Positions 41,610 to 52,407 of a DNA stretch of 64,000 nucleotides are shown in pieces (positions within the stretch are counted from its first letter, which is position 1; each line of letters starts with the position of its first letter). The notes beneath the pieces are model-generated. The model was not told the DNA's origin, did not search any database, and worked only from the letters and a program-made list of their open reading frames with translations. Made by a program: the position numbers and the translations under genes. The DNA comes from Microbacterium salsuginis (GTDB lineage: Bacteria > Actinomycetota > Actinomycetes > Actinomycetales > Microbacteriaceae): NCBI RefSeq assembly GCF_012524205.1, contig NZ_JABACI010000002.1, forward strand, positions 682,001 through 746,000, given 5' to 3'.

Positions 41610-42251
41610 TTACCAGCGCTCGGTACCGCGCGGAATGACGTCAAGCACGTGCGGGAGCTCGGTCGGGAAGCAGGACCGGAAGAGCTCGGTGATCTGCGGG
41701 TCCGAGCCGTAGTCGTCGACCAGGCGCAGCCCGATCATGGTGCTGATGAGCATGCCTTCGGCCATGAAGGAGCGGGCCTCCTCGGCCTCGAACCCGACCT
41801 CGTCGCGGAAGAACCGCCACACCGAGGCGAAGCCCTTGCGTGCGGCCGGGCCGATCATGGGGTGGCTGCCGAGCAGGTAGGCGTGCGCGAGGGTCTGGTG
41901 CAGTCCCCTGACCTCGAGGAGGTTGACGTACGCCTCCCCGATGCGCTTGCCGACGGGCTTGTCGCTGTCGTCGCCCTCGACCAGCGCCGCGCGGAACGCC
42001 TCGAGCAGCCTGGCCAGGGCGTCGTCGATCGTCGCGAGGAAGAGGTTCTCCTTCGAGCCGAACAGGCGCACCACGTAGGGCTGACTGACACCCGCGGCCC
42101 GGGCGACCTCGTCCGTCGTGGCGCCCTCGTACCCCCGCGCGCCGAAGACCATCAGGGCGGCGTGGAGGATCTGGCGGCGGCGCTCTTCCGACGTCAGACG
42201 CCGCGCCGGATCGGTCGTCTCATCCAGGGCGACGGTGCTGTCGGAGCTCAT
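41610..42251 (-). CDS. TetR/AcrR family transcriptional regulator
   Basis: A 213-residue TetR regulator. DNA-binding text is 'ATTDEVARAAGVSQPYVVRLFGSKENLF' in two blocks at about residues 40-70, after 'RRRQILHAALMVFGARG'. It diverges from an MFS drug:H+ antiporter-type gene; two GTAATC-N4-(G/A)ATTAC palindromes between them are the likely operators. Confidence 0.9.
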   Translation of the reverse strand: MSSDSTVALDETTDPARRLTSEERRRQILHAALMVFGARGYEGATTDEVARAAGVSQPYVVRLFGSKENLFLATIDDALARLLEAFRAALVEGDDSDKPVGKRIGEAYVNLLEVRGLHQTLAHAYLLGSHPMIGPAARKGFASVWRFFRDEVGFEAEEARSFMAEGMLISTMIGLRLVDDYGSDPQITELFRSCFPTELPHVLDVIPRGTERW

Positions 42252-42283
42252 CCCGGAAGGTTATCAGCGAATGACTTGACTTT

Positions 42284-42332
42284 GTAATCAGTCGATTACT
42301 ACATTTCTTCTCATAAGTAATCATCCAATTAC
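42284..42332. promoter_or_regulatory. Twin TetR operators before the MFS transporter
   Basis: GTAATC-N4-GATTAC at 42284-42299 and GTAATC-N4-AATTAC at 42317-42332, centres 33 bases apart (about three helical turns). The first overlaps a candidate promoter for the MFS gene (TTGACT at 42276, TACATT at 42300, 18 bases apart). Confidence 0.72.
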
Positions 42333-42344
42333 TACGGAGACCTC

Positions 42345-43850
42345 ATGGCCCTCGATCCCCTCGCCACCGCCCCGACCGAATCGGCACGGCCCCGTCGCGC
42401 TCGACCGTTCGCACTCGTCATCGCCGCGGCATCCGTTCCGATGTTCATGGCGACCCTCGACAACCTCGTCATGACCAACGCGCTCCCCGTGCTGCATCGC
42501 GAGATGGGTGCGAGCGTGGAGCAGCTGCAGTGGTTCGTCAACGCCTACACGCTGGCGTTCGCCGGCGCGATCCTGATCGCCTCGGCCCTCGGCGACCGCT
42601 TCGGCCGGCGGACGGTGTTCGCGATCGGCATCGCCGTGTTCGGCATCGGCTCGGTATTCGCTGCGCTCAGTACCGACCCCGGTCAGCTGATCGCCGCCCG
42701 CGCGCTGCAGGGATTCGGCGGAGCGGCGGTCATGCCGCTGTCGCTCGCACTGCTGAGCGGCGCAGTGCCGCAGACCCGGCGCGCGCTCGCGATCGGCATC
42801 TGGGGCGGCGTCTCGGGGCTCGGCGTCGCCGTCGGACCGCTCGTCGGCGGGGCGATCATGGAGGGCTGGAACTGGCAGGCGATCTTCTGGATCAACGTGC
42901 CCGTCGCGATCGTCGCGATCCCGCTGGCGCTGCTCGTGCTGCGCAACGACTTCGGTGCGCGCGCTCGCATCGACGTGCCGGGCGCCGTGCTCGCGGCGGC
43001 GGGCGTGCTCGCCCTGGTGCACGCCATCGTGCGCGGCAACGACGACGGCTGGGACTCGATCGGCGTCATCGGCGAGATCGCCCTCGGCGCCGTGCTGCTC
43101 GGGATCTTCTTCGCGTGGCAGGCCCGCGCGAAGGCTCCGCTGGTGCCGTTGCGGCTGTTCCGGGACCGCTCGTTCTCGGTGACGAACATCATCGGCTTCG
43201 CGTTCAGCTTCGGCACATTCGGGGCGGTGTTCATCCTCATCCAGTACCTCCAGGTGGTGCAGGGATCATCGCCGCTCGAGGCTGCAGTGCAGACCACACC
43301 GTGGACGCTCGCCCCGATGGTGGTGGCCCCGATCGCGGGGATGCTGGCGCCCCGCGTCGGCACACGTGTGCTCATGGTGCTGGGGCTGGGCCTTCAGGCG
43401 GCGGCACTGACCTGGATCGGCCTGATCATGTCGACCGAGCTCGACTACCCCGCGCTCATCGCGCCGTTCATCATGGCGGGCGTCGGCATGGCCCTCGTCT
43501 TCGCACCGTCGGCGACGGCGCTGCTGGCCACCCTCGGACTGCTCGATCACGCAAAGGCCTCCGGCGTGAACTCGACGGTCCGCGAACTGGGCGTCGCGCT
43601 CGGCACCGCCGTCATGACGGCGATCTTCGTCAGCGCCGGCGGCGAGCTGCTGCCCGACCTGTACGTCGACGCGGCGCGTCCGGCGGTGCTCACGGGCGCG
43701 GGCGTGCTCCTCGTCGCGACGATCGCGGCGCTGTGGCTTCCCGCAGGGCGCTCGGCGACGGTCCCCACTCCAGGGCGCGTGGGCCCAGCCTCGTCCCCGG
43801 CCGACACAGAAGCTCCGGCTGCAGCATCCGACCTCGCCGGGGTCCGTTGA
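42345..43850 (+). CDS. MFS transporter, DHA2 (EmrB/QacA) drug:H+ antiporter family
   Basis: A 501-residue membrane transporter with about 14 helices. Helix 1 motif 'ATLDNLVMTNALPVL' and 'ADRFGRR'-like 'LGDRFGRRTVF' (motif A) fit the DHA2 group, as do 'GFGGAAVMPLSLALL' and 'GPLVGGAIMEGWNWQAIFWINVP' (motif C and the loop after it). It probably exports toxic compounds using the proton gradient. Expression is likely induced by the ligand of the divergent TetR regulator. Confidence 0.92.
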   Translation: MALDPLATAPTESARPRRARPFALVIAAASVPMFMATLDNLVMTNALPVLHREMGASVEQLQWFVNAYTLAFAGAILIASALGDRFGRRTVFAIGIAVFGIGSVFAALSTDPGQLIAARALQGFGGAAVMPLSLALLSGAVPQTRRALAIGIWGGVSGLGVAVGPLVGGAIMEGWNWQAIFWINVPVAIVAIPLALLVLRNDFGARARIDVPGAVLAAAGVLALVHAIVRGNDDGWDSIGVIGEIALGAVLLGIFFAWQARAKAPLVPLRLFRDRSFSVTNIIGFAFSFGTFGAVFILIQYLQVVQGSSPLEAAVQTTPWTLAPMVVAPIAGMLAPRVGTRVLMVLGLGLQAAALTWIGLIMSTELDYPALIAPFIMAGVGMALVFAPSATALLATLGLLDHAKASGVNSTVRELGVALGTAVMTAIFVSAGGELLPDLYVDAARPAVLTGAGVLLVATIAALWLPAGRSATVPTPGRVGPASSPADTEAPAAASDLAGVR

Positions 43851-43889
43851 CGCCGGGTCGCTGATCCGCGCTCGCCGGTCCCGCCGGTT

Positions 43890-43920
43890 CCTTCGCGTCG
43901 TGAGCCACGACGCGGAGGGA
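43890..43920. terminator. Stem-loop between convergent MFS and TMEM175 genes
   Basis: CGCGTCGTG (43894-43902) pairs with CACGACGCG (43906-43914) over a 3-base loop; flanking bases extend the stem with a mismatch. Confidence 0.6.
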
Positions 43921-43944
43921 CCGCGGCGTCGGGCCCGTTGCGGG

Positions 43945-44568
43945 TCAGTCGCTCTTGCCACCCAGCGCTCGGGTCAGGACGCCGTCGAGGAGGAACAGCA
44001 GGAACGCCGCCGAGCCGATCCATGGCGACAGCGCCACCACCACGCCGCCGATGATGAGCGCGCTCAGCGAGGCACGACCGTACGCGACGGCCTCCTGCTC
44101 GGTCAGGTCCGGGAGCATGACGTCGCGGCGCCGCACCGCCCACTGCCACTGCACCCAGCCGAACAGGATCGCGAAGAAGAAGGTCACCGGCATCGCCATG
44201 CGGCCTGCGAAGTAGGCCTCGTACTGCGTCAGCAGGCCGGTCGCGAAGGGCACGAGCACGACGAACAGCAGCCGTGCGTTGTTGAGCCAGATGAGCACGG
44301 GATCCGCTCGGGCGATGTGCTCGAACTGCTGCACGTGCACCATCCACAGCAGACACAGCAGCACGAAGCTCAGCACGAAGTTGAGCAGCAGCTCGCCCAT
44401 GCCGGCGAGCGCGGTCCACATCTCGGCGTCGCTGGTCACCTTGCCGATCGAGTGCGTCGTGAGGTCGAGCACCAGCAGCGTCGCGGCGATCGCGAACACA
44501 CCGTCGGTGAACGCCTCGAGTCGCACGGTGCGCTGCGTCGCCGCCGGATGCCGCCGCTGTCTGATCAC
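43945..44568 (-). CDS. TMEM175 family ion channel-like protein
   Basis: A 207-residue membrane protein with six helices. The family signature 'RLEAFTDGVFAIAATLLVLDL' (RxxxFSD) is near residue 15. Bacterial TMEM175 proteins are potassium-permeable tetramers with one six-helix unit per chain, which this length fits. I chose the GTG at 44568 to place the signature near the N-terminus; upstream ATGs give basic text unlike the family. Confidence 0.88.
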   Translation of the reverse strand: MIRQRRHPAATQRTVRLEAFTDGVFAIAATLLVLDLTTHSIGKVTSDAEMWTALAGMGELLLNFVLSFVLLCLLWMVHVQQFEHIARADPVLIWLNNARLLFVVLVPFATGLLTQYEAYFAGRMAMPVTFFFAILFGWVQWQWAVRRRDVMLPDLTEQEAVAYGRASLSALIIGGVVVALSPWIGSAAFLLFLLDGVLTRALGGKSD

Positions 44569-44650
44569 GGGATCAGGGTAGCGGCGGGGACGACTCGGGA
44601 GCCCGCGACCCGCGCTCGCGCCGGGTCGGGGCATCCGCTCCCGTCGCGGA

Positions 44651-46455
<1,805 letters not shown>

Positions 46456-47778
46456 GTGGGTCCTGCGACTGTGACCACGAGACGCATCGCCGGAAGGCGC
46501 GCCACCGCTGCGCTTTTCGGGCTGCTGCTCATCCTGCTCGGGCTGTTCGCCACCGCGACGCCCGCACTGGCAGATGAAGACGATCCCTACCGCATCAGCG
46601 GCAATGTGCAGCTCGACGGCGAGCCGCTCGAAGGGGTCGCCCTGACGATCGACGGTCCGGGGGGTGAGCAGGAAGTCGAGACGGATGCCGAGGGGCAGTG
46701 GCGCGTCGGAGTCCCCGAGCGCGGCGAGACCTACGTCATCACCCTCGACGAAGACACACTCCCCGAGGGCATCGCCGTCGTCGATCCCGAGGACGACACC
46801 CCGAATGTCAAGGAAGTCGAGATGGGCCAGGGCGGCCGCGTCTCGGTGAACTTCTTCATCGGCGAGGGCGAGCGCAACGTCACGAGCTTCTTCGATCAGC
46901 TCGTGCAGCGCATCGTCCAGGGCCTGAGCTTCGGCCTCATGCTGGCACTCGCCGCGATCGGCCTGTCGCTGGTCTACGGCACGACCGGCATCTCGAACTT
47001 CGCGCACGGCGAGATGGTGACCTTCGGCGCGATCGCCGCGCTGTTCCTGGTCGGCCCCGCGAGTCTCGCGCTGCCGTGGTGGCTCGGATACCCCATCGCG
47101 GTGGTCCTGAGCGCCGTCTTCGGCCTGGTCCTCGACATGATCCTGTGGAGACCGCTGCGCCGAAGGCGCGTCGGAGTCGTGCAGCTCATGATCGTCAGCA
47201 TCGGACTCTCACTCGCCCTGCGCTACACGTTCCAGCTGTTCATCGGCGGTGGCACGCTGCAGCTCCCGTTCTCGTCGCAAGAGAAGCTCCCGCTCTTCGG
47301 GGTGGTCCAGCTCAGCATCATCGACATGGCCTCCCTCGCGATCTCGATCCTCGTGATCGTCGCCTTCGCGCTGTGGCTGACGCGCTCCCGCCTGGGCAAG
47401 GCGACGCGGGCGATCTCCGACAACCCGTCCCTGGCGGCGGCGTCGGGCATCGACGTCGACGCGGTGGTGCGGGTCGTCTGGATCGTCGCGGGCGGCCTCG
47501 CCGGCCTCGCCGGCATCCTCTACGCGTACTACCGCCCGGGCATCAAGTGGGACATGGGCGCCCAGATCCTGCTGCTCATGTTCGCCGCGGTGGTGCTCGG
47601 CGGTCTGGGTACCGCGTACGGCGCGCTCGTCGGCGCGATCATCGTGGGTCTGCTGGTCGAGGTGTCGAGCCTGTGGATCCCGGCCGACCTCAAGTACGCC
47701 AGCGCCCTGTTCATCCTCATCGTCATCCTGTTGTTCCGCCCACAGGGAATCCTCGGACGACGCGAGCGGATCGGTTAG
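46456..47778 (+). CDS. livH: Branched-chain amino acid ABC transporter permease LivH with extracellular N-terminal domain
   Basis: A 440-residue permease. Residues about 1-42 form a signal peptide ('LFATATPALADED'); about 48-135 form a beta-rich carboxypeptidase-regulatory/Cna-B-like domain ('RISGNVQLDGEPLEGVALTI', 'TDAEGQWRVGVPERG'). The LivH core starts at about 150 with eight helices, including 'GLVYGTTGISNFAHGEM'-like text. LivH is normally about 290 residues, so this is a fusion placing a folded domain outside the membrane. The GTG at 46456 has GGAGG upstream; another GTG 6 codons earlier is possible. First gene of livHMGF. Confidence 0.92.
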   Translation: MGPATVTTRRIAGRRATAALFGLLLILLGLFATATPALADEDDPYRISGNVQLDGEPLEGVALTIDGPGGEQEVETDAEGQWRVGVPERGETYVITLDEDTLPEGIAVVDPEDDTPNVKEVEMGQGGRVSVNFFIGEGERNVTSFFDQLVQRIVQGLSFGLMLALAAIGLSLVYGTTGISNFAHGEMVTFGAIAALFLVGPASLALPWWLGYPIAVVLSAVFGLVLDMILWRPLRRRRVGVVQLMIVSIGLSLALRYTFQLFIGGGTLQLPFSSQEKLPLFGVVQLSIIDMASLAISILVIVAFALWLTRSRLGKATRAISDNPSLAAASGIDVDAVVRVVWIVAGGLAGLAGILYAYYRPGIKWDMGAQILLLMFAAVVLGGLGTAYGALVGAIIVGLLVEVSSLWIPADLKYASALFILIVILLFRPQGILGRRERIG

Positions 47779-47786
47779 GACCACCC

Positions 47787-48767
47787 ATGGACTGGATTCA
47801 GATTCTCTCGAACACCGCCTCGTCGATCCTCAGCCCGGCGACGATCGGTTACGCGCTGGCCGCGCTCGGCCTCGCCGTGCACTTCGGCTACGCGGGCCTG
47901 ATCAACATGGGCATCGCCGGCTTCATGGCGATCGGCGCCTACGGCTACGCCATCTCCATCCTCAGCTTCGGCCTCCCCTGGTGGGCCGGCGCTCTGGTGG
48001 GACTGGTCGGAGCCGCGATCTTCGCCCTGATCCTCGGCATCCCCACCCTCCGTCTGCGAGGTGACTACCTCGCCATCGTGACCATCGCGGCTGCCGAGGT
48101 GGTGCGCCTGCTGTTCCTCACGACCGCGTTCGACGCGGTGACGGGCTCGGCCGACGGGTTGAGCGGGTACCACGGCAGCTTCCGGGACTCGAACCCGATT
48201 CCCGACGGGCAGTACGGCTTCGGACCGTGGGTGTACAACGAGACCGGCTGGTGGGTCCGCATCATGGGCCTGGTCACGCTCGGCATCGCCGCCCTCGTGG
48301 TGTGGATGCTCACACGCAGCCCGTGGGGACGCAACCTGAAGGGCATCCGCGAAGACGAGGACGCCGTGCGTTCGCTCGGCAAGAACGTGTTCGCGTACAA
48401 GATGCAGGCCCTCGTGCTCGGCGGTGTCCTCGCCGCCGCGGGAGGCATCGTCTACGCGTTGCCGTCCGCGGTGAGCCCCGGCGTGTACGTCACGTCGCTG
48501 ACGTTCTTCGTGTGGACGGCCCTCCTCCTCGGTGGCGCCGCGACGGTCTTCGGCCCGCTGCTGGGATCGCTCATCTTCTGGGCGCTGCAGACGTTCCTCG
48601 CGAACGTGCTGCCGGCGATGGCCTCGGCCGGCTGGCTCCCGGGTCTGAACCAGATCCAGGCCGGCACGCTGCGGTTCATCCTCGTCGGCGTCGCGCTCAT
48701 GCTGCTCGTGATCTTCATGCCGCAGGGCATCCTCGGCAATAAGAAGGAGCTGACCTTTGTCCGATAA
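47787..48767 (+). CDS. livM: Branched-chain amino acid ABC transporter permease LivM
   Basis: A 326-residue permease with about nine helices. 'LAVHFGYAGLINMGIAGFMAIGAYG' and 'GIPTLRLRGDYLAIVTIAAAEVVRLL' are LivM family blocks; 'WGRNLKGIREDEDAVRSLGKN' is the coupling loop. It begins 8 bases after livH and its end overlaps livG by 11 bases. The longer open frame upstream is antisense-type text over livH and not part of the protein. Confidence 0.94.
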   Translation: MDWIQILSNTASSILSPATIGYALAALGLAVHFGYAGLINMGIAGFMAIGAYGYAISILSFGLPWWAGALVGLVGAAIFALILGIPTLRLRGDYLAIVTIAAAEVVRLLFLTTAFDAVTGSADGLSGYHGSFRDSNPIPDGQYGFGPWVYNETGWWVRIMGLVTLGIAALVVWMLTRSPWGRNLKGIREDEDAVRSLGKNVFAYKMQALVLGGVLAAAGGIVYALPSAVSPGVYVTSLTFFVWTALLLGGAATVFGPLLGSLIFWALQTFLANVLPAMASAGWLPGLNQIQAGTLRFILVGVALMLLVIFMPQGILGNKKELTFVR

Positions 48768-49776
48768 CAGCATCCCCGAGAACGAGGCCGCGCCGGCCAC
48801 CGGGTCGGCACCCGTGGCCCGCGCCAAGACGACCGGCCTGCACGTGGGCGAGGCGGTGCCCGGTGTCGCGAAGGTCGACCCGATCATCGTCGCCGACGGC
48901 GTCCGCCGCACCTTCGGTGGCGTGACCGCCGTCGACGTCGAGCACGTCGAGATCCCGCGTGGCGCGATCACCGCCCTCATCGGCCCGAACGGCGCCGGCA
49001 AGACCACGCTGTTCAACCTGCTGACCGGGTTCGACCAGCCCGATCAGGGCACGTGGTCGTTCGAGGGCAAGTCGCTCTCGGGCGTTCCCGCCTACAAGGT
49101 GGCGCGCCGCGGCCTGGTGCGCACCTTCCAGCTGACCAAGGCGCTGGGCCTGCTCACCGTCATGGAGAACATGAAGCTCGGCGCGCAGAATCAGCGCGGC
49201 GAGAAGTTCTGGGCGGGCATGATCCCGGCGCTCTGGCGCTCGCAGGATGCCGAGATCGAGGACCGCGCGATGGTCCTGCTGCAGAAGTTCAAGCTCGACG
49301 CCAAGGCCGACGACTTCGCCGCCAGCCTGTCGGGCGGCCAGCGCAAGCTCCTCGAGATGGCCCGGTCGCTCATGACCGATCCGACCCTCGTGATGCTCGA
49401 CGAGCCGATGGCCGGCGTCAACCCGGCGCTGACCCAGTCGCTCCTCGACAAGATCCTCGACCTCAAGGACGAGGGCATGACCGTCCTGTTCGTCGAGCAC
49501 GACATGCACATGGTGCGCCACATCGCGGACTGGGTGATCGTGATGGCCGAGGGCCGCATCGTCGCCGAGGGCGACCCGGCGACGGTCATGAAGGACCCCG
49601 CCGTCATCGACGCGTACCTCGGGGCCCACCAGGATCTCGACCTCGGCGTCGTGACCGGGCGCATCGACGTCATCGAGGCCGACCCGACGACGGATGCTGC
49701 GGCCTCCGCCGCGGCATCCGCCACGGTCCTCGTCGATGAGGGCGTCGCCGAAGAGGAACAGGAGGACCGCACATGA
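48757..49776 (+). CDS. livG: Branched-chain amino acid ABC transporter ATP-binding protein LivG
   Basis: A 339-residue ATPase. Walker A is GPNGAGKTT, signature LSGGQRKL, Walker B LVMLDEPMAGVN and H-loop VEHDMHMV, all LivG-like. The N-terminal 40 residues are polar and outside the fold, and about 45 C-terminal residues form an Ala/Glu-rich tail; both are longer than usual. The start is a TTG inside livM, with AGGAG upstream. Confidence 0.94.
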   Translation: MSDNSIPENEAAPATGSAPVARAKTTGLHVGEAVPGVAKVDPIIVADGVRRTFGGVTAVDVEHVEIPRGAITALIGPNGAGKTTLFNLLTGFDQPDQGTWSFEGKSLSGVPAYKVARRGLVRTFQLTKALGLLTVMENMKLGAQNQRGEKFWAGMIPALWRSQDAEIEDRAMVLLQKFKLDAKADDFAASLSGGQRKLLEMARSLMTDPTLVMLDEPMAGVNPALTQSLLDKILDLKDEGMTVLFVEHDMHMVRHIADWVIVMAEGRIVAEGDPATVMKDPAVIDAYLGAHQDLDLGVVTGRIDVIEADPTTDAAASAAASATVLVDEGVAEEEQEDRT

Positions 49777-50513
49777 CCGCTCCCACCGCGACGGGAACGC
49801 CCGTCGTCGTCATCGACGAGGTGCACGCCGGTTATCTGCCGGGCGTGAACATCCTCAACGGCTGCAGCCTCGTCGCCGAGCAGGGTGAGCTCATCGGCAT
49901 CATCGGCCCGAACGGCGCCGGCAAGTCGACGCTCCTCAAGGCGATCTTCGGCCAGGTGAACATCCGCAGCGGCTCGATCTCGCTCGAGGGCGAAGACATC
50001 ACAGGCCTTCGGGCGAACAAGCTCGTCGCCCGCGGCGTGGGCTTCATCCCGCAGAACAACAACGTGTTCCCCAGCCTCACGATCGAGGAGAACCTGCAGA
50101 TGGGGCTGTATCAGCGGCCCGGCATCTACAAGGAGCGGCTCGAGTTCGTCACCGGCATCTTCTCCGAGCTGGGCAAGCGCCTCAAGCAGCGCGCCGGCTC
50201 GCTGTCGGGCGGTGAGCGGCAGATGGTCGCCATGAGCCGTGCGCTCATGATGGACCCCAAGGTGCTGCTGCTCGACGAGCCGTCGGCCGGCCTCTCGCCG
50301 GTCCGGCAGGACGAGGCGTTCATCCGCGTCTCCGAGATCAACAAGGCCGGAGTGACCTGCATCATGGTCGAGCAGAACGCGCGTCGCTGCCTGCAGATCT
50401 GCGACCGCGGCTACGTTCTGGACCAGGGGCGCGACGCCTACACGGGTACCGGACGCGAGCTGCTGAACGACCCCAAGGTCACCGAGCTGTACCTCGGCAC
50501 GCTCGGCAGCTAG
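49773..50513 (+). CDS. livF: Branched-chain amino acid ABC transporter ATP-binding protein LivF
   Basis: A 246-residue ATPase: Walker A GPNGAGKST, signature LSGGERQM, Walker B VLLLDEPSAGLS, and 'VEQNARRCLQICDRGYVL' typical of LivF. It overlaps livG as ATGA and is followed by a strong hairpin at 50532-50569. Confidence 0.94.
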   Translation: MTAPTATGTPVVVIDEVHAGYLPGVNILNGCSLVAEQGELIGIIGPNGAGKSTLLKAIFGQVNIRSGSISLEGEDITGLRANKLVARGVGFIPQNNNVFPSLTIEENLQMGLYQRPGIYKERLEFVTGIFSELGKRLKQRAGSLSGGERQMVAMSRALMMDPKVLLLDEPSAGLSPVRQDEAFIRVSEINKAGVTCIMVEQNARRCLQICDRGYVLDQGRDAYTGTGRELLNDPKVTELYLGTLGS

Positions 50514-50531
50514 ATCCGGCGACCTCGCACG

Positions 50532-50569
50532 AAGCGGGGGCCGGATGCCACGGCATCCGGCCCCCGCTT
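50532..50569. terminator. Intrinsic terminator after livF
   Basis: An 18-base stem (AAGCGGGGGCCGGATGCC and its complement) just past livF. The stem includes GGATGCC/GGCATCC. Confidence 0.88.
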
Positions 50570-50637
50570 ACTCTGTGTGGCGGCGCCCCTCCCCCGCAGG
50601 AGGTGTTGGGAATGATGCCCCGGCCAGGCACGCGAAA

Positions 50638-50665
50638 CGGCCCCGGGTCCAAGGACCCGGGGCCG
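50638..50665 (-). terminator. Intrinsic terminator after the binding-protein gene
   Basis: A 13-base perfect stem (CGGCCCCGGGTCC and its complement) with an AA centre, 15 bases after the livK stop on the minus strand. Confidence 0.85.
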
Positions 50666-50680
50666 TCGCGTCAGAGAGGA

Positions 50681-51961
50681 TCAGCCCTCGTACGGACCGT
50701 ACGTGTTGTCCTCGCCGAACTGGTAGATGCCGATCGACGCCTCGGTCGGGTCGCCGACCTCGTCGAACGTGATCGGACCCGACACGCCGTCGTAGTCGGC
50801 GGTGCCGCCGCCCACGATGATCGCGGCGCAGTCGGCGTACGACTCGCACTTCTCACCGTCACCGGAGCCGCCCGAGACCTCGATCAGCTTCTCGGCCATG
50901 GCAGCCGAGTCGGTCGAGCCCGCGGCGAGCGCAGCCAGGGCGAGGAGGATGGTCGCGTCGTACGACTCGGCCGCGTAGGTGTACTCCGTCAGCGGGTCCA
51001 TGCCCTCGGCCTCGACGAACTCGTCGAGCGCGTCGGTGAAGTCCGTGATGGCATCCAGCGACAGACCCGGGAACGTGCCCTTCGCGCCGGTCAGCGAGCC
51101 CGCGGGGAACTCTTCTCCGAAGTTGGCCAGGTTGCCGTCGACGAAGTACAGGTTCTCGGCGGGGTACTGGCCGAACAGGCTCGGGAGGATCGTCTTGACC
51201 TCTTCGAACGTGATCAGTGCGATCGCGTCGGGGTCGGCCGCGAGGACCTCCGAGATCTGCGCGTCGAAGCTCGTGTCACCCGTGTTGTAGGTGGGCTGAG
51301 CGACGACCTCGCCACCGGCGGCCTCGAAGGCCTCGGTGACGTACTTGGCCAGACCGGTGCCGTACGAGTCGTTCAGCACGATCATGCCGAGCGTCTGGTG
51401 GCCGTCTTCGGCGATCAGGTTGCCGAGCACCTCGCCCTGCAGCACGTCCGACGGCGCGGTGCGGAAGTACAGCCCGTTGTCGTCGTACGTGGTGAACGCG
51501 TCCGAGGTGTTGGCCGGCGAGAACTGGATGACTCCCGCGCCGGTGACCTGGTCGATGAACTGCAGCGAGACGCCCGAGGACGCGGCGCCGATGATGGCGG
51601 AGACGCCCTCACCCAGCAGACGCGGGATCTCGGCCTCGTACGCCTTGTTGTCGGTGTCGCCGGAGTCGCCGAACACGACATCGACGTCGAGTCCGGTGTC
51701 GGCGGTGACCTCGTTGATCTGCGCCATGGCGTAGGCGACGCCGGCTTCCTCGGGCGGTCCGAGGAACGCGAGGTTACCGGTCTGCGGCAGGGCGGTGCCG
51801 AGCGTGAGGCTCAGCTCCTCGGTCGGACCGGCATTCTCGGTCGGCTCTTCGGTGCCACCGGTGCCCCCACCGGCACAGCCGGCGAGGACGAGGGCGCTGG
51901 CGCCGACGAGCGCAAGACCGCCGAGGACGGTGGTCTTGCGCGAGCGGGTGAAGACGCTCAT
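50681..51961 (-). CDS. livK: Branched-chain amino acid ABC transporter binding lipoprotein
   Basis: A 426-residue Leu/Ile/Val-binding-type lipoprotein. The signal peptide ends in the lipobox LAGC (Cys29), followed by a Gly/Thr/Glu linker. The periplasmic-binding fold type I text includes 'ELSLTLGTALPQTGNLAFLGPPEEAGV' (in two blocks) and 'FGDSGDTDNKAYEAE'. AAGGAG precedes the ATG. It is convergent with livHMGF, so the binding protein has its own promoter and can be made in different amounts. Several low-complexity acidic stretches are visible. Confidence 0.92.
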   Translation of the reverse strand: MSVFTRSRKTTVLGGLALVGASALVLAGCAGGGTGGTEEPTENAGPTEELSLTLGTALPQTGNLAFLGPPEEAGVAYAMAQINEVTADTGLDVDVVFGDSGDTDNKAYEAEIPRLLGEGVSAIIGAASSGVSLQFIDQVTGAGVIQFSPANTSDAFTTYDDNGLYFRTAPSDVLQGEVLGNLIAEDGHQTLGMIVLNDSYGTGLAKYVTEAFEAAGGEVVAQPTYNTGDTSFDAQISEVLAADPDAIALITFEEVKTILPSLFGQYPAENLYFVDGNLANFGEEFPAGSLTGAKGTFPGLSLDAITDFTDALDEFVEAEGMDPLTEYTYAAESYDATILLALAALAAGSTDSAAMAEKLIEVSGGSGDGEKCESYADCAAIIVGGGTADYDGVSGPITFDEVGDPTEASIGIYQFGEDNTYGPYEG

Positions 51962-52121
51962 GTTGCTCCTTGCTGTGGTGTGTACGCGGATCGGCTCGGG
52001 AACCGACCTCAATGTCCTAAACCTAACCGCGGCAGGCACCGCCGTGTGTTGCTCTTCGTTAACGGTTTGTAACGCCGCGGGACCGGGGATTTCGGGGCGA
52101 ATTCGTGTGCGCGGGCGTCGC

Positions 52122-52138
52122 ATACCCCTCGTGGGTAT
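52122..52138. promoter_or_regulatory. CsoR-type operator (distal)
   Basis: ATACCCCTCGTGGGTAT is a palindrome of the TACCC-N-GGGTA kind bound by copper-sensing CsoR repressors. It overlaps a TATAAA -10-like element (52136-52141) for copZ. Confidence 0.8.
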
Positions 52139-52154
52139 AAACTCGACGGTGTTG

Positions 52155-52169
52155 TACCCCCAAGGGGTA
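52155..52169. promoter_or_regulatory. CsoR-type operator (proximal)
   Basis: TACCCCCAAGGGGTA, a perfect palindrome with a 3-base centre, 28 bases before copZ. With the distal box it gives two CsoR sites over the cop promoter. Confidence 0.82.
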
Positions 52170-52197
52170 TCCAGAATCCGGAAGAAGGAGTCCACCA

Positions 52198-52407
52198 ATG
52201 GCTGAGTTCGAGTACACCGTGACGGGCATGACCTGCGGGCACTGCGAAGCGTCGGTGCGCGGCGAGGTGTCGAAGATCGCGGGCGTCCAGGACGTGCGCG
52301 TGAGCGCAGCATCCGGTTCCCTCACCATCGTCGCCTCGGGTGAGGTCGCCGACGACGCCGTCCTCGCGGCCGTCGACGAGGCCGGCTACAGCGCGGTGCG
52401 CGCCTGA
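52198..52407 (+). CDS. copZ: Copper chaperone CopZ
   Basis: A 69-residue HMA-domain protein with the copper motif GMTCGHC (residues 10-16). It carries Cu(I) to the CopA ATPase. GAAGGAG precedes the ATG, and the stop overlaps the copA start (TGATG). The leader contains two CsoR-type boxes. Confidence 0.95.
   Translation: MAEFEYTVTGMTCGHCEASVRGEVSKIAGVQDVRVSAASGSLTIVASGEVADDAVLAAVDEAGYSAVRA

Noticed and set aside
46698..48767. A 689-codon frame running through livH into livM
   Set aside because: Upstream of 47787 it is the wrong frame of livH; only the LivM part from 47787 is coding.
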